Origin: Lewinella sp. JB7
Lineage (GTDB): Bacteria > Bacteroidota > Bacteroidia > Chitinophagales > Saprospiraceae
Length of the DNA: 64,000 bases
Assembly: GCF_024297185.1 (NCBI RefSeq)
Contig: NZ_JANCTD010000002.1
Span: 248,001-312,000, forward strand
Direction: 5' to 3'
Shown: piece by piece, positions 34,183 to 43,511 of the stretch
Numbering within the stretch: the first letter of the stretch is position 1
How the letters are laid out: the number at the start of each line of letters is the position of its first letter
Position numbers and translations under genes: made by a program
The notes under the pieces: model-generated
Seen by the model: the letters and a program-made list of their open reading frames with translations, nothing else
What the model was told of the DNA's origin: nothing
The model's database searches: none

Positions 34183-35769
34183 CTAGTCGTCCCAGTACCG
34201 GCGGATAATTTCGCGGATTTCCGGGTTGTCGGCGTCCGTATCGCCCAGTTCCTCGCGTAGAGCCAGGATTTGCTGCTTCATGCGGGCGATGATGTCCCGG
34301 TATTGGGGGTCGTCGTAGGCATTGCGCAGCTCGTGGGGGTCTGCTTCTAAGTCGTAAAAGTCCCAGAACCGGGTGGGTTCCTCCCCGGGGGCGTAGTCGT
34401 TTTCGGCGAGGCCGTTGCCGTAGAAGAAAGCCAACTTGTAGCGTTGTCCCCGGATGCCGAAGTGGCCGGGGCGGTCGCGCGAGTGGTCCCAGTAGCGGTA
34501 GTAGGAGTAATCCCGCCAGTCGTCCGGGGTGTTGCCGCGCAGGTTTTCCCGGAAACTGCGGCCCTGCATATCGGTAGGGTAATCGATCCCCGCGTAGTCG
34601 GCAAAGAGGGCCGAAAAGTCGACGTTCTCGATGAGGTCGCGGTTGCGGGTGCCCGCCCGTATTTCCCCGGGGAAACGGATGACGAAGGGCATGTGGATCG
34701 ACTCCTCGAAGATGAGTCGCTTGTCGAACCAGCCATGCTCCCCGAGAAAGTAGCCCTGGTCGGCGGTGTAGATCACCACGGTGTTTTCCGCCAGGCCGGA
34801 CGCCTCGAGGTAATCCAGGAGCTTGCCGATGTTGTCGTCCGCGGCCGCGCCGCAGCGTAGGAAGTCCTTGACGTACTTCTGGTAGGTCTTCGCGCGGGCT
34901 TCTTCGGGGGTAAGTCCTTCCACCGAAAAGGGGAGTTCGGGGTAATTCATGTAGTCTTTACGCAGGCTGGGGTCGGCGGTGGCCGCCAGATACCGCTTGG
35001 TCAGGTTATCGATGGACTGGCCGACGAAGGAGCGTCCAGTGGTCGCGGGCCCCTGATCGTAAATGGTGGCGGGAAGGGGCAGTTCTACATCCCGGTACAG
35101 GTGACCAAATCGGTCCGGATAGTCGAAGGGTTCGTGGGTGGCCTTGAAGTGGGTCATGGCCAGAAAGGGCCGGGTGGTATCGCGCCGTTCGATCCAGTCG
35201 ATGGTCATGTCGGCAATGATGTCGGAACTGAAGCCCGTGTAGGGCCGCCCCCCGCCGTAGTAATCCTCCCAGTTGTCCGCGGTCTTCATTACCGGGTTCC
35301 AGTATTCGCCCTGACCGGGCAGTACGCAGTAGTAGTCGAAGCCGGCGGGTTCCTGCTTCAGGTGCCACTTGCCGATCACCGAGGTCTGGTAGCCTCCGCG
35401 CCGCAGTTCCTTGGCGATGTTGTTGTACCGCGGGGACAGTCCCGCCCCCAGGGTGGTCACGCCGTTAACGTGGCTGTACTGGCCGGTCAGGATGGTGGCC
35501 CGGCTCGGCGTGCAGATGGAGTTCGATACCAGGCAATTTTCCAGCACGGTGCCCTCCGCGGCCAGTCGTTTGATGTTCGGCGTGTGGGCGAAGTCCTCGA
35601 GGATACCGCCGTAAATGCCCCACGCCTGGGCCGTGTGGTCGTCGGACATGATAAAAAGGATGTTCGGCCGCTCGCGATCCTGGGCGGGGAGGTCGGCGCC
35701 ATCAATGAATACCAATATCGCCAACAGGATGGACGCGAGTGGGAAGGAGCTGTTTAAGTTGAGGGGCAT
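34183..35769 (-). CDS. Type I sulfatase, exported
   Basis: A 528-residue sulfatase that hydrolyses sulfate esters, here most likely on an algal polysaccharide. The start at 35769 gives a signal peptide (MPLNLNSSFPLASILLAILV); a longer frame adds 42 unlike residues. The formylglycine motif is C86-T-P-S-R90 in NSICTPSRATILTGQY, the Cys type that needs a maturase acting before or during export. ILFIMSDDHTAQAWG carries the calcium-binding Asp pair, KWHLKQEP the usual K-x-H, and YTADQGYFLGEHGWFDKR the second metal-site Asp. The end region (RYKLAFFYGNG, WDFYDLEADPHE) is typical of iduronate-sulfatase-like S1 enzymes. It follows the aldolase gene by 157 bp on the same strand. Confidence 0.93.
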   Translation of the reverse strand: MPLNLNSSFPLASILLAILVFIDGADLPAQDRERPNILFIMSDDHTAQAWGIYGGILEDFAHTPNIKRLAAEGTVLENCLVSNSICTPSRATILTGQYSHVNGVTTLGAGLSPRYNNIAKELRRGGYQTSVIGKWHLKQEPAGFDYYCVLPGQGEYWNPVMKTADNWEDYYGGGRPYTGFSSDIIADMTIDWIERRDTTRPFLAMTHFKATHEPFDYPDRFGHLYRDVELPLPATIYDQGPATTGRSFVGQSIDNLTKRYLAATADPSLRKDYMNYPELPFSVEGLTPEEARAKTYQKYVKDFLRCGAAADDNIGKLLDYLEASGLAENTVVIYTADQGYFLGEHGWFDKRLIFEESIHMPFVIRFPGEIRAGTRNRDLIENVDFSALFADYAGIDYPTDMQGRSFRENLRGNTPDDWRDYSYYRYWDHSRDRPGHFGIRGQRYKLAFFYGNGLAENDYAPGEEPTRFWDFYDLEADPHELRNAYDDPQYRDIIARMKQQILALREELGDTDADNPEIREIIRRYWDD

Positions 35770-35926
35770 GTTGACTTTTTCGTTCGAGGGTGCAGAATCT
35801 TCCGGGTGCTCAGCTATATGAATCAGGTGAAAACGCCCACTCAAGATAGTAGACCGGGTGGGGATGAACGGCTGCTTTTTCATGGAGATTGGCACTACAA
35901 GAGCGCCATTACGACGTCGGTGCTCG

Positions 35927-36580
35927 TTACTCGCGGGTTTGCGGCGTGGGCAAGCGGGCCCTTACCCGCCGTAAGTGAGCTCGGAGACCATCAAAATCCG
36001 CCCGCTCGATCAGGTCTTTTGGCAGCAAGGAACTACCCATTCCGACGCCGTATGCACCTGCGGCGAGAAAGGCGGCGATGTTGTCCGGTGTCACCCCCCC
36101 GGTCGGCAACAATTTGATCTGGGGAAGTGGTCCCCGTAGGTCTTGGAGGTAATTCACTCCGAGCTGACTGGCCGGAAAAACTTTCACCGCCGAAGCCCCC
36201 AGGTTCCAGGCCCGGTAGATTTCCGTCGGGGTGTAAGCGCCGGGGAATACCGGAATGTTTTCATCCGCGCATCTTCCAATCACCCGCTCCTCCAGAATGG
36301 GGGTCACTATGAACCCGGCACCGACCGCTAGTGCCCGGTCGAGGTCTTCCATTGTGCAGACCGTGCCGGCACCGACGTTCAAGTCGGGGTAGTCCCGTAC
36401 CAGCCGGTCAATAATGTGCTCGGCGCGCGGAGTATTCATGGTGACTTCCAAAGTACGGAATCCGGTTTCCGCCATCACTTCCGCTACCTTCTCGCAGTTT
36501 GTAGCGGATAAGTTCCTGAGGATGCCTATCACGGGCACGGCGTCGAATGAGGACCAGGCGGTGCAAGGGGTGTTAATCAT
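35927..36580 (-). CDS. KDPG/KDPGal aldolase (Eda/DgoA family)
   Basis: A 217-residue cytoplasmic class I aldolase that splits 2-keto-3-deoxy-6-phospho-sugar acids into pyruvate and glyceraldehyde-3-phosphate. The start at 36580 (MINTPCTAW) overlaps the end of dgoK by 8 bp; an earlier start would add 13 unlikely residues. The Schiff-base lysine is K133 in GASAVKVFPAS and the general acid/base is E45 in TLEVTMNT, the same numbering as E. coli Eda. LLPTGGVTPDNI is the phosphate loop. Coupling to dgoK points to the DgoA role with the galacto substrate, but these aldolases often accept both epimers. Confidence 0.95.
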   Translation of the reverse strand: MINTPCTAWSSFDAVPVIGILRNLSATNCEKVAEVMAETGFRTLEVTMNTPRAEHIIDRLVRDYPDLNVGAGTVCTMEDLDRALAVGAGFIVTPILEERVIGRCADENIPVFPGAYTPTEIYRAWNLGASAVKVFPASQLGVNYLQDLRGPLPQIKLLPTGGVTPDNIAAFLAAGAYGVGMGSSLLPKDLIERADFDGLRAHLRRVRARLPTPQTRE

Positions 36581-37523
36581 ACGTAGAGAGTATTTGCCGT
36601 TGTCCCCGGAGCAGGGCACGTTCGATTTGCCGGTCGTCCATCACTTCCAGACGATCCGCACCGTACAGAGCGGTTAGGGCCGTCCGGTAAAGAACAAGCA
36701 GGGGTCCGGAGGCAGCCAGCCAGAACTTGTGGTTCGTGTTATCCCCAAGTCCGCGTAACTCCGCACCGATAAGTAAGCCGCTGAGGTGGTAGTAGTTGTC
36801 GACCGGATCGGTGTTACGCAATATATGCCCGGCACGAATATCGAACAGGGAGGCAGCCATACCTTCCCGGTATCCGCACCGGACTCCGTATAGGTAGGCA
36901 TCCTGGGTTACCGCATTCCACTCCCCCTCCCGCACCGAATGAGCTAAGATGCTATGTGTTCTTAGTAGCCCGAAAAGCTCTCCCGTCATGTAGCTCCGGA
37001 AGTCAGTGACCATATCCCCTTCGCACAGCAGGTGTTTGCTGTGGGTGCCCGGCAGCAGAATAACTCCATCGGCCTCGGAATCCAACTCATCCAGCATCCC
37101 CAGTGCCTGCGTTTCTTCCCCCCGCATGATGCCGCGGGTACTCTTGACTCCGGAAATCAGTACAATGGCCTGTCCCGTCGGAAGCTCACGCTGCTGACTT
37201 ACTAAAATGCGGCCACTCCGCTCGATCGGCAGTTCGCCGTAGGGGAGTTCGAGCATTCCGATGTTTGCCGAAGCCATCCCGCTGATCACGATCGGGTAAG
37301 ATGGTCGGGCTTCCGCGAGCAAGTCCGTCTGCCGCTGGAGGTAAGTGCCGTAAAATTCGAACCGATCACTTTCGGCACTCCGCAGGAACTCTTCGTTCAG
37401 ATCGCGGATCCCCCGGTCGGTGCTCCGGTACGCTCTGACCCTAAGGGTACTCTTTTCCACCAGGCGAAGCCGGAAGTTGCTCGTGCCCCAGTCACAGCTG
37501 ATGAAAAAATCGGTCCGTTCCAT
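36573..37523 (-). CDS. dgoK: 2-dehydro-3-deoxygalactonokinase DgoK
   Basis: A 316-residue sugar-acid kinase of the DgoK family (PF05035) that phosphorylates 2-keto-3-deoxygalactonate, possibly also the gluco epimer. FISCDWGTSNFRLRLV is the ATP-phosphate motif. VISGMASANIGMLELPYG and ILLPGTHSKHLL are family signatures, and DFRSYMTGELFGLL the sugar-binding helix. It overlaps the aldolase gene by 8 bp, so the two are translationally coupled. The upstream region is shared with susC and carries the palindromic operator candidates. No galactonate dehydratase is in the window, so the keto-deoxy acid must come from elsewhere. Confidence 0.93.
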   Translation of the reverse strand: MERTDFFISCDWGTSNFRLRLVEKSTLRVRAYRSTDRGIRDLNEEFLRSAESDRFEFYGTYLQRQTDLLAEARPSYPIVISGMASANIGMLELPYGELPIERSGRILVSQQRELPTGQAIVLISGVKSTRGIMRGEETQALGMLDELDSEADGVILLPGTHSKHLLCEGDMVTDFRSYMTGELFGLLRTHSILAHSVREGEWNAVTQDAYLYGVRCGYREGMAASLFDIRAGHILRNTDPVDNYYHLSGLLIGAELRGLGDNTNHKFWLAASGPLLVLYRTALTALYGADRLEVMDDRQIERALLRGQRQILSTYD

Positions 37524-37905
37524 CGTCTACCAAATGACTGTGTTTCAATCGTCTAAGGGGGGGGCAGAGCCAACATGAAGCAGATACGTAATGGTGCTAT
37601 GCTGTTCGGGAATGCTTGCCGTAATCCTGGGGTAAAATAGTTCGCAACTGCCTTACCCTACCCCACCGCTCGGTTGATTGCACTGGAATGCCTTTGCTCA
37701 CGCGCCCACATGATCCGTAAATCCGCTGAGGACGTGATTGGGCGATGATGTAGCATTTAAAGGAAATTATGGATGAGTAATCACTCTGTTAGAATTACTA
37801 CATCATTAGGTGATAATCGGAGAATAGAATCGCATTACTTTATTTGGATAGCACAGATAGACTTGACTATCCACCGTGATGTATTTCAACCTCAAGCACC
37901 GGAGC

Positions 37906-37924
37906 ATTGGTTAACCAATCACTG
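37906..37924. promoter_or_regulatory. Palindromic operator candidate O1
   Basis: ATTGGTTAACCAAT (37906-37919) is a perfect 14-bp palindrome followed by CACTG. The 18-mer from 37907 recurs at 38078. The TGGT-N2-ACCA form resembles operators of FadR-subfamily GntR regulators, such as the uronate regulators UxuR/ExuR, by established pattern. Confidence 0.7.
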
Positions 37925-37957
37925 TAAATGAAGATAGAGCTTGCTACCGCCGTCTTA

Positions 37958-37986
37958 CAAAATTATGTTTCTCTAAACCTTGCAAA
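37958..37986 (-). promoter_or_regulatory. Possible minus-strand promoter for dgoK
   Basis: Minus-strand TTTG at 37986-37983 and TAATTTTG at 37965-37958, 17 bp apart, two or more bases shorter than the ideal 19-21. Transcription would begin near 37951 and pass through operator O1. Confidence 0.4.
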
Positions 37987-38048
37987 ACAGACTTTAAATT
38001 TGATGACTCCGCGATTTTGGTGAATTGTCGTTAAAGTTGCCGCAATAA

Positions 38049-38080
38049 TTTGGACCACGGCGAAACTAAACCTAAATTTG
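38049..38080 (+). promoter_or_regulatory. susC promoter, Bacteroidota consensus
   Basis: TTTG at 38049-38052, a 20-bp spacer and TAAATTTG at 38073-38080 fit the TTTG-N19-21-TAnnTTTG consensus exactly. The last bases of the -7 box are the first bases of operator O2. Confidence 0.75.
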
Positions 38081-38104
38081 GTTAACCAATCACTGGTTGA
38101 CCAG
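38078..38104. promoter_or_regulatory. Palindromic operator candidate O2 with adjacent half-match
   Basis: TTGGTTAACCAA (38078-38089) is a perfect palindrome. The sequence runs on through CACTG into CTGGTTGACCAG (38093-38104), an imperfect second dyad of the same type 15 bp further. It covers the -7 box and the probable start point of the susC promoter. Confidence 0.75.
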
Positions 38105-38504
38105 ATCGTGCAATTTACCTGAATGCTTCTGTACCTTAACGACAGCCACCCTGCCGGGGTCTCCCGGACTGACCACGGTACGGTCTATGACCAATATGGC
38201 AAGCCGTTTTACCCACGGCTGCAGGGAATCCTAAACGTCCGGTTTACTCGGTTGCCAGTAGCATCTCCTCCCCACCCGACCAAGTTGCCCTGCAACTACT
38301 CTGCCGTACCCCTCCCCGAATGCAGTATAGACGGTTTCGTACCGTCGCTACCCAGGGATAAGACCTATATTATACGGAAGTGGCTACGCCAATTTCTTTC
38401 CTAACTTTAAAATCAACCCATCCACGCTTAACCAACCGGCACGACTGTTCTCCTCCCTTTCCGGGGTTGTCCGCGCAGTTATCCCCTAACTCACTATCAA
38501 TGTC

Positions 38505-41500
38505 ATGCAAAAAAGAATGAACGTAATAACCCGCCTGCTAACCCTGTGTCTGCTGCTGTTCCAGGGAATCGTTTCCGCTCAGGACGGATATCTCCTCTCC
38601 GGAACCGTTACCGACACGGACGACATTCCACTTATCGGGGTGAGTGTGCTCAAGGCGACCACCACGTCGGGCACCGTGACGGACTTGGATGGCAACTTCC
38701 AGCTGGAAGTCAGCCCCGGGGATGTCCTTCAGTTCTCCTACACGGGCTACGCCACCCAAACGGTAGAGATTACCGGCCAGTCCGAGCTGAACGTCACGCT
38801 GGCTACGGACGCCCAACTCCTCGATGAGGTGGTCGTCGTGGGCTACGGCTACCGGAAAAAGTCACACAACACGGGCGCCATCGCGCAGATCGGTGGTGAA
38901 GACGTCGCCGCCATTCAGGCCACGCGGGTGGACGAAGCCCTGGCCGGTAAACTATCCGGGGTCCTGATCCAGAATCAGGACGGTGCACCCGGAGCGGACC
39001 CCAAGATTCAGATCCGCGCCGCCTCGTCAATTTCCGGCGACTCGGAGCCCCTCATCGTGGTGGACGGTTATCCCATCGTCGGAAGCCTGGCCACCGTGAA
39101 CCCCAATGACATCGAAAGCCTGGAAGTCCTCAAGGACGCCGCTTCGGCAGCAATCTACGGATCCCGGGGGGCCAACGGGGTTATCCTCGTCACCACCAAG
39201 TCCGGCACCCCCGGCAAGGCCCGGTTCAGCTACGACGGCTACGTGAGCACCTCCCACCGCTACGTCAGTGACGTGGAGCAACTCAAGACGGCCGGCGAAT
39301 GGGCCAACGAACTGGACGCCGGCATCGCCAACGGCACCTACGACGTCTCGGAACTCGATCCCGCCCTGCTCAACTTCCGCCTGAACGCCTACCGGAACGC
39401 CCCCGACGTCGTCGCGGTGGAAGACTGGTTGTTCCGCAGCGGCAGCAACATGAGCCACAACTTCAGCGTAAGCGGCGGCACGGATGACGTCAATTATTTC
39501 GCCTCCGTCGGCTACCTCGACGCCGAAGGTATCGTCATCACCCAGGGATTCGAGCGCTACAACGCCCGCCTGAACCTCGACGCCAAGCTCGGCGACCGCT
39601 TCAGCACGGGACTTAACTTCAACGGCTTCATGTCCGACCGCGACATCGTGGGCCACGACATGCGGGACCTCCTGCGGGCCTACAGCATCCACCCGATCTA
39701 CCACACCGAAGCATCGATTGCCTTCGTCCAGCAGCTGGACCAGCAAGCCCAGTCCCTGGGCCTCGATCCCTTCGACGACGGCTACCGGGGCGGCGATGCG
39801 CCGTTCAACAACAGCATCTACACCCTGGAGCCCGGCATGACCGCCCAGGACTGGCACTACGGCCGCAGCGGGAACGGCATCGGTGGCTCCGGTGACGCGG
39901 GACCCGCGACTAAGCTTGACAATACCGACCGTTTCGAAAAAACGTTCTTCGGCAATATCAGCTCCTACCTGCAATTCAGCATCGCCGAGGGACTGAACCT
40001 GCGTACGGTACTGGGTGGGGATATGCGCGACACGCGTAACTTCTTCTCCCGGACCCTGGAGTTTGACTCCCGGGCCCGGACCAACCAGACGGCCCTCGAC
40101 CAGACGGACCTGAAGCGCTCGTCCATTCTGAGTGAAACCACCCTGGGCTACACCAAAGTACTGGGTAAGCACGACGTGTCCGCGGTAGCCGGTCTGGAGT
40201 TCCAGAACTTCTACTTCGACGGCATCGCCCTGAACGCCACGAACGTGCCCTACGGCCAGCCCCTGAACTACGCCCTGCTCGACCCCGCCGACATCAACGT
40301 ATCGGAGCGCGACGAGACGGTTGCCCGCCGCAGCGTATTCGGCCGGATCAACTACGCCTACGACAACCGCTACCTGGCCTCCGTATCCGTGCGGCGCGAC
40401 GGCGACTCCCGCTTCGGAGCCAATAACCGTTTCGAAACCTTCCCGGCGATCTCGCTCGGCTGGAACGTCCACAACGAAGCCTTCTATAATTCCGAATTCC
40501 TGACGGACCTGAAGCTGCGGTTCAGCGCGGGCTCCCTGGGTACGACCTCCTTCCTGGGCTCCTACAGCTCCCTAAGCCTGCTCAATCCCCAGGCAACGGT
40601 ACTGGGCACCGGCTTCCTCATTCCGTCCGACGTGGCGAACCCCGACCTGACGTGGCAAACCAACACGGAAACCAACTACGGCATCAACCTGGGCTTCCTG
40701 GGTAGCCGCTTCACCCTGGGCGTCGATTACTACACCTCCGACATCGAGGACATCCTGATCAATCAGAGCGTATCCGAAGTGCTGGGAACCACCTCCATCG
40801 TCCTGAATTCCGGCGACGTTACCAGCTCCGGCCTGGAAGTGGAGCTTGGCGCCGCGGTGATCAACAACGAGCGGTTCCGCTGGAACATCAGCGCCAACCT
40901 GTCGACCGTCAATACGGAGATCACGGATCTGGGCGGTCTGGACGAGCTGCCCCAGGTCATCTACGGACAATCCGGCCGCGGTCCCGTCTTCCGCAACTAC
41001 GTTGGCGGAGAGATCGGCGAGATGTGGGGACTGGAAACCATCGGACTGGTCGAACCGGAGTACATCGAAGACCCCACCCGGGCCATCGGCATTAACAGCT
41101 CCGAGTACTACGTGGTAGACCAGAACGGCGACGGCGTCATTGACCGGACCCGCACGGTGGCCGAAGGCGGTGACCTGGTCAAGATCGGCCAGAACACCCC
41201 CGACTTCTACTACGGCCTCAACAGCCAGATGTCTTACGGAGACTTCGACCTGTCGCTCCAGTTCCAGGGCGCCCAGGGCGGTGAAGTTTTCAACATCGAC
41301 GAGATTTACTGGCGCTCGGAATTCGGTGGTCGCGTACGGGAAAGCTTCGATGCCAACAACGACGGCATCGCCGACCACAACGGCCTGCACTACACCCAGT
41401 CGCGTAACCAGTTGGATGCCCAGATTCAGGATGCCTCCTACCTGGCCCTGAGAAATGCTACCCTGGGATACACGCTTAATCCGGACTGGCTCGGCCGGGT

Positions 41501-41696
41501 CGGCCTGGGTTCCCTCCGGGTCTACGTAGCGTCCACCAACCTGCTTTACGTGATGGGCGACGACTACACCTCCCTCAACCCGGAAGGAGTAGAAACCACG
41601 CAGAGCGATTATTTGGGACCCACTACCTACGGAGTACAGGTCGGGGCAAGCCCGGTCGTCCGGAGCTTCACTCTGGGCGTCAATCTCAAATTCTAG
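38505..41696 (+). CDS. SusC/RagA-type TonB-dependent receptor
   Basis: A complete 1063-residue outer-membrane importer. A signal peptide ends at about residue 25 (GIVSAQ). A carboxypeptidase-like domain follows (LSGTVTDTDDIPLIGVSVL), then the SusC box DEVVVVGYGYRKK and the plug with IRAASSISGDSEPLIVVDGY and LKDAASAAIYGSRGANGVI. About 800 residues of beta-barrel end in LGVNLKF, the usual aromatic terminus. SusD starts 32 bp downstream. It lies divergent from the dgoK-aldolase-sulfatase genes and should import the oligosaccharide whose sugar they degrade. Confidence 0.97.
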   Translation: MQKRMNVITRLLTLCLLLFQGIVSAQDGYLLSGTVTDTDDIPLIGVSVLKATTTSGTVTDLDGNFQLEVSPGDVLQFSYTGYATQTVEITGQSELNVTLATDAQLLDEVVVVGYGYRKKSHNTGAIAQIGGEDVAAIQATRVDEALAGKLSGVLIQNQDGAPGADPKIQIRAASSISGDSEPLIVVDGYPIVGSLATVNPNDIESLEVLKDAASAAIYGSRGANGVILVTTKSGTPGKARFSYDGYVSTSHRYVSDVEQLKTAGEWANELDAGIANGTYDVSELDPALLNFRLNAYRNAPDVVAVEDWLFRSGSNMSHNFSVSGGTDDVNYFASVGYLDAEGIVITQGFERYNARLNLDAKLGDRFSTGLNFNGFMSDRDIVGHDMRDLLRAYSIHPIYHTEASIAFVQQLDQQAQSLGLDPFDDGYRGGDAPFNNSIYTLEPGMTAQDWHYGRSGNGIGGSGDAGPATKLDNTDRFEKTFFGNISSYLQFSIAEGLNLRTVLGGDMRDTRNFFSRTLEFDSRARTNQTALDQTDLKRSSILSETTLGYTKVLGKHDVSAVAGLEFQNFYFDGIALNATNVPYGQPLNYALLDPADINVSERDETVARRSVFGRINYAYDNRYLASVSVRRDGDSRFGANNRFETFPAISLGWNVHNEAFYNSEFLTDLKLRFSAGSLGTTSFLGSYSSLSLLNPQATVLGTGFLIPSDVANPDLTWQTNTETNYGINLGFLGSRFTLGVDYYTSDIEDILINQSVSEVLGTTSIVLNSGDVTSSGLEVELGAAVINNERFRWNISANLSTVNTEITDLGGLDELPQVIYGQSGRGPVFRNYVGGEIGEMWGLETIGLVEPEYIEDPTRAIGINSSEYYVVDQNGDGVIDRTRTVAEGGDLVKIGQNTPDFYYGLNSQMSYGDFDLSLQFQGAQGGEVFNIDEIYWRSEFGGRVRESFDANNDGIADHNGLHYTQSRNQLDAQIQDASYLALRNATLGYTLNPDWLGRVGLGSLRVYVASTNLLYVMGDDYTSLNPEGVETTQSDYLGPTTYGVQVGASPVVRSFTLGVNLKF

Positions 41697-41728
41697 GCAC
41701 CCGATTGCCAATCCATAAATAAGAACTT

Positions 41729-43039
41729 ATGAAAGCGATATATATCATTCTGGCTTCCTGTCTGTTCCTGACGGCCTGCGAAGACCTCGATCAGTTCCCG
41801 CCGAACATCGCGAGCTCGGGATCGCTGACGGACTTTGACGGCGTACTCAATGCCGCCTACTACTACCAGCACGGGTCCGTAACCCCCATGGCCGTTATGG
41901 GCGATTTCCGGGCCGACAACGCCATCATGCTCGAACCCCCCTACACGGAGTTTGATGAATTCGGGCCCAACCTGACGGCGATGGAGGATCAGTTTTTCGG
42001 TCCATTCTACACGGCACTATATAAGTCGATCCTGAGTGCCAATAACGTGATCGAAAATTCGGACAATGCCCGGGAGGTCGGTGAGGCCAAGTTCCTGCGG
42101 GCGCTGTCTTACTTCAAACTGGTCCGGGTCTTCGGCGACGTGCCGGTTAATCTCGAAGCTTCGCCGGATGTGACGGACGAATCCATCCTCGTCCGCCAAC
42201 CGGTAGATGCTATCTACGATAACGTGATCATTCCCGACCTTCAGGATGCCATCGCGGCCCTGGGTACCAACATCGTCAACGGCCGTGCTTCCAAGTACGC
42301 CGCCCAGGGCATGCTCGGCAAGGTGTACGTGCAGCGGGGCGATTTCGCCAGCGCCGAACCGCACCTGGCCGCCGTCGTGAACGGGGCCGCCGAAGCGGGT
42401 ATCACCCTGGAAGCTAATTACGGTGACATCTTCGGCGTGGACAATGACCTCAACTCCGAGATCATCTTCGCCACCCAGATATCCGGCTCGGTATCCGACG
42501 AATACGGCTTCTCCGAGTTCTGGTCCTGGTACGGCGGTCTGGACACGAAGTCCCTCGAACCCCTGGACCCCGACCTGATCGCGGCCTTCGACGCCAGCCC
42601 CGGCGACCTGCGCAGGGACGTTAACATCGATACGGCGCGGATGGCCTCGCCCAAGTACCCCCAGACGGGCGGCCCCGATCACGACTGGATCGAACTGCGC
42701 CTGGCGGATGTCATCCTGCTCTACGCGGAAACCCTGAACGAACTGGGCACGGACCCCGAAACCGTCCTCGACCTCCTCGACCCCATCCGCCAGCGTGCCG
42801 GACTAGATCCCCTCGACCATACGGTGCTGAACACCCAGGCCCTCGTCCGGGAAGCCATTCAGGACGAGCGGAGACTGGAACTCGCTTTTGAAGGTCAGCG
42901 GTGGTTCGATCTCGTCAGAACCGGTACGGTCGACGAGGAAATGGGTCAGTCCATTAACAGCGATTACTACCTGTTCCCCATCCCCGTTTCCGAGGTGCTG
43001 GCGAGCTTCAACGTAATCACCCAGAACCCTGGGTATTGA
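41729..43039 (+). CDS. SusD/RagB-type nutrient-binding lipoprotein
   Basis: A 436-residue surface lipoprotein (LFLTAC, Cys17) that caps the SusC barrel and captures the ligand. The tetratricopeptide-like helices (AKFLRALSYFKLVRVFGDVP) and the closing region (LVREAIQDERRLELAFEGQR, WFDLVRTG) with a final FPIPVSEVLAS are characteristic. It forms a two-gene unit with susC and ends at a clear terminator. Confidence 0.95.
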   Translation: MKAIYIILASCLFLTACEDLDQFPPNIASSGSLTDFDGVLNAAYYYQHGSVTPMAVMGDFRADNAIMLEPPYTEFDEFGPNLTAMEDQFFGPFYTALYKSILSANNVIENSDNAREVGEAKFLRALSYFKLVRVFGDVPVNLEASPDVTDESILVRQPVDAIYDNVIIPDLQDAIAALGTNIVNGRASKYAAQGMLGKVYVQRGDFASAEPHLAAVVNGAAEAGITLEANYGDIFGVDNDLNSEIIFATQISGSVSDEYGFSEFWSWYGGLDTKSLEPLDPDLIAAFDASPGDLRRDVNIDTARMASPKYPQTGGPDHDWIELRLADVILLYAETLNELGTDPETVLDLLDPIRQRAGLDPLDHTVLNTQALVREAIQDERRLELAFEGQRWFDLVRTGTVDEEMGQSINSDYYLFPIPVSEVLASFNVITQNPGY

Positions 43040-43073
43040 CCATGATTGTAGTTTACAGAAGTTTGGATTTTAC

Positions 43074-43109
43074 CAGAGGAGTAACGGTCGTTGCTCCTCT
43101 GTTTTTTTG
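43074..43109 (+). terminator. Rho-independent terminator after susD
   Basis: CAGAGGAG (43074-43081) pairs with CTCCTCTG (43094-43101), extended by AAC/GTT, and is followed by seven T. It lies 35 bp past the stop codon. Confidence 0.85.
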
Positions 43110-43511
43110 TCCCGCGCGCTAGTTCACGATCTCTCCGCGCCAACTTAACCAGTCAGCCCGCCTTCCTCCGGCACGAAGTCCCCGGTTTTAGCACCATCCA
43201 TTGATTGCTCCTTCACGGGATTTCGTCGCTCCTGCGTACCCGCCCAGAAGATGTCGCGGCGCGGACGCGGGAGCCATCCAAGTCAGAAAACCAGACTTTC
43301 AAAACGGGACCGGGCAACCCCGCGGTACCGGGCTCCATCCCTACGGGGAGAATTGCCAGACCTTCAACTATCCGAATTACCCGGATTGAATTGCTACTAT
43401 ACGGAACATGTGTACTTAACCTGCGATCGACGCGTACGCTCCGCTTCCGGTAAACGGAACCTACAGCCTCACAGCGGAAGCTATTCCCGATCGTGCATAC
43501 CCTGAATACAC
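43110..43511. other. Non-coding region
   Basis: 400 bp between the susD terminator and the haloperoxidase-like gene. It holds one GC-rich dispersed motif and no recognisable gene or promoter. Confidence 0.5.
43258..43279 (+). repeat. GC-rich dispersed motif, copy 11
   Basis: GGCGCGGACGCGGGAGCCAT followed by CC, in the gap after susD. Confidence 0.5.

Larger units (their letters stand above)
37524..38504. other. 980-bp divergent regulatory region between dgoK and susC
   Basis: An AT-rich intergenic region carrying two copies of TTGGTTAACCAATCACTG, a good plus-strand promoter and a weaker minus-strand one (described separately). A frame at 38123-38404 has no recognisable features and is judged spurious. 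Confidence 0.8.

Noticed and set aside
38123-38404. 93-codon plus-strand frame between operator O2 and susC
   Set aside because: No domain, Pro-rich and irregular; it lies in the probable untranslated leader of susC.
39027-40472. Long minus-strand open frame (481 codons) opposite susC
   Set aside because: It lies entirely antisense to a well-supported SusC gene, has Val/Gly-rich low-complexity composition typical of antisense frames in GC-rich DNA, and shows no domain.
40572-41711. Minus-strand open frame (379 codons) opposite the 3' part of susC
   Set aside because: Same pattern as above: antisense shadow of a high-GC gene with no signal or motif.
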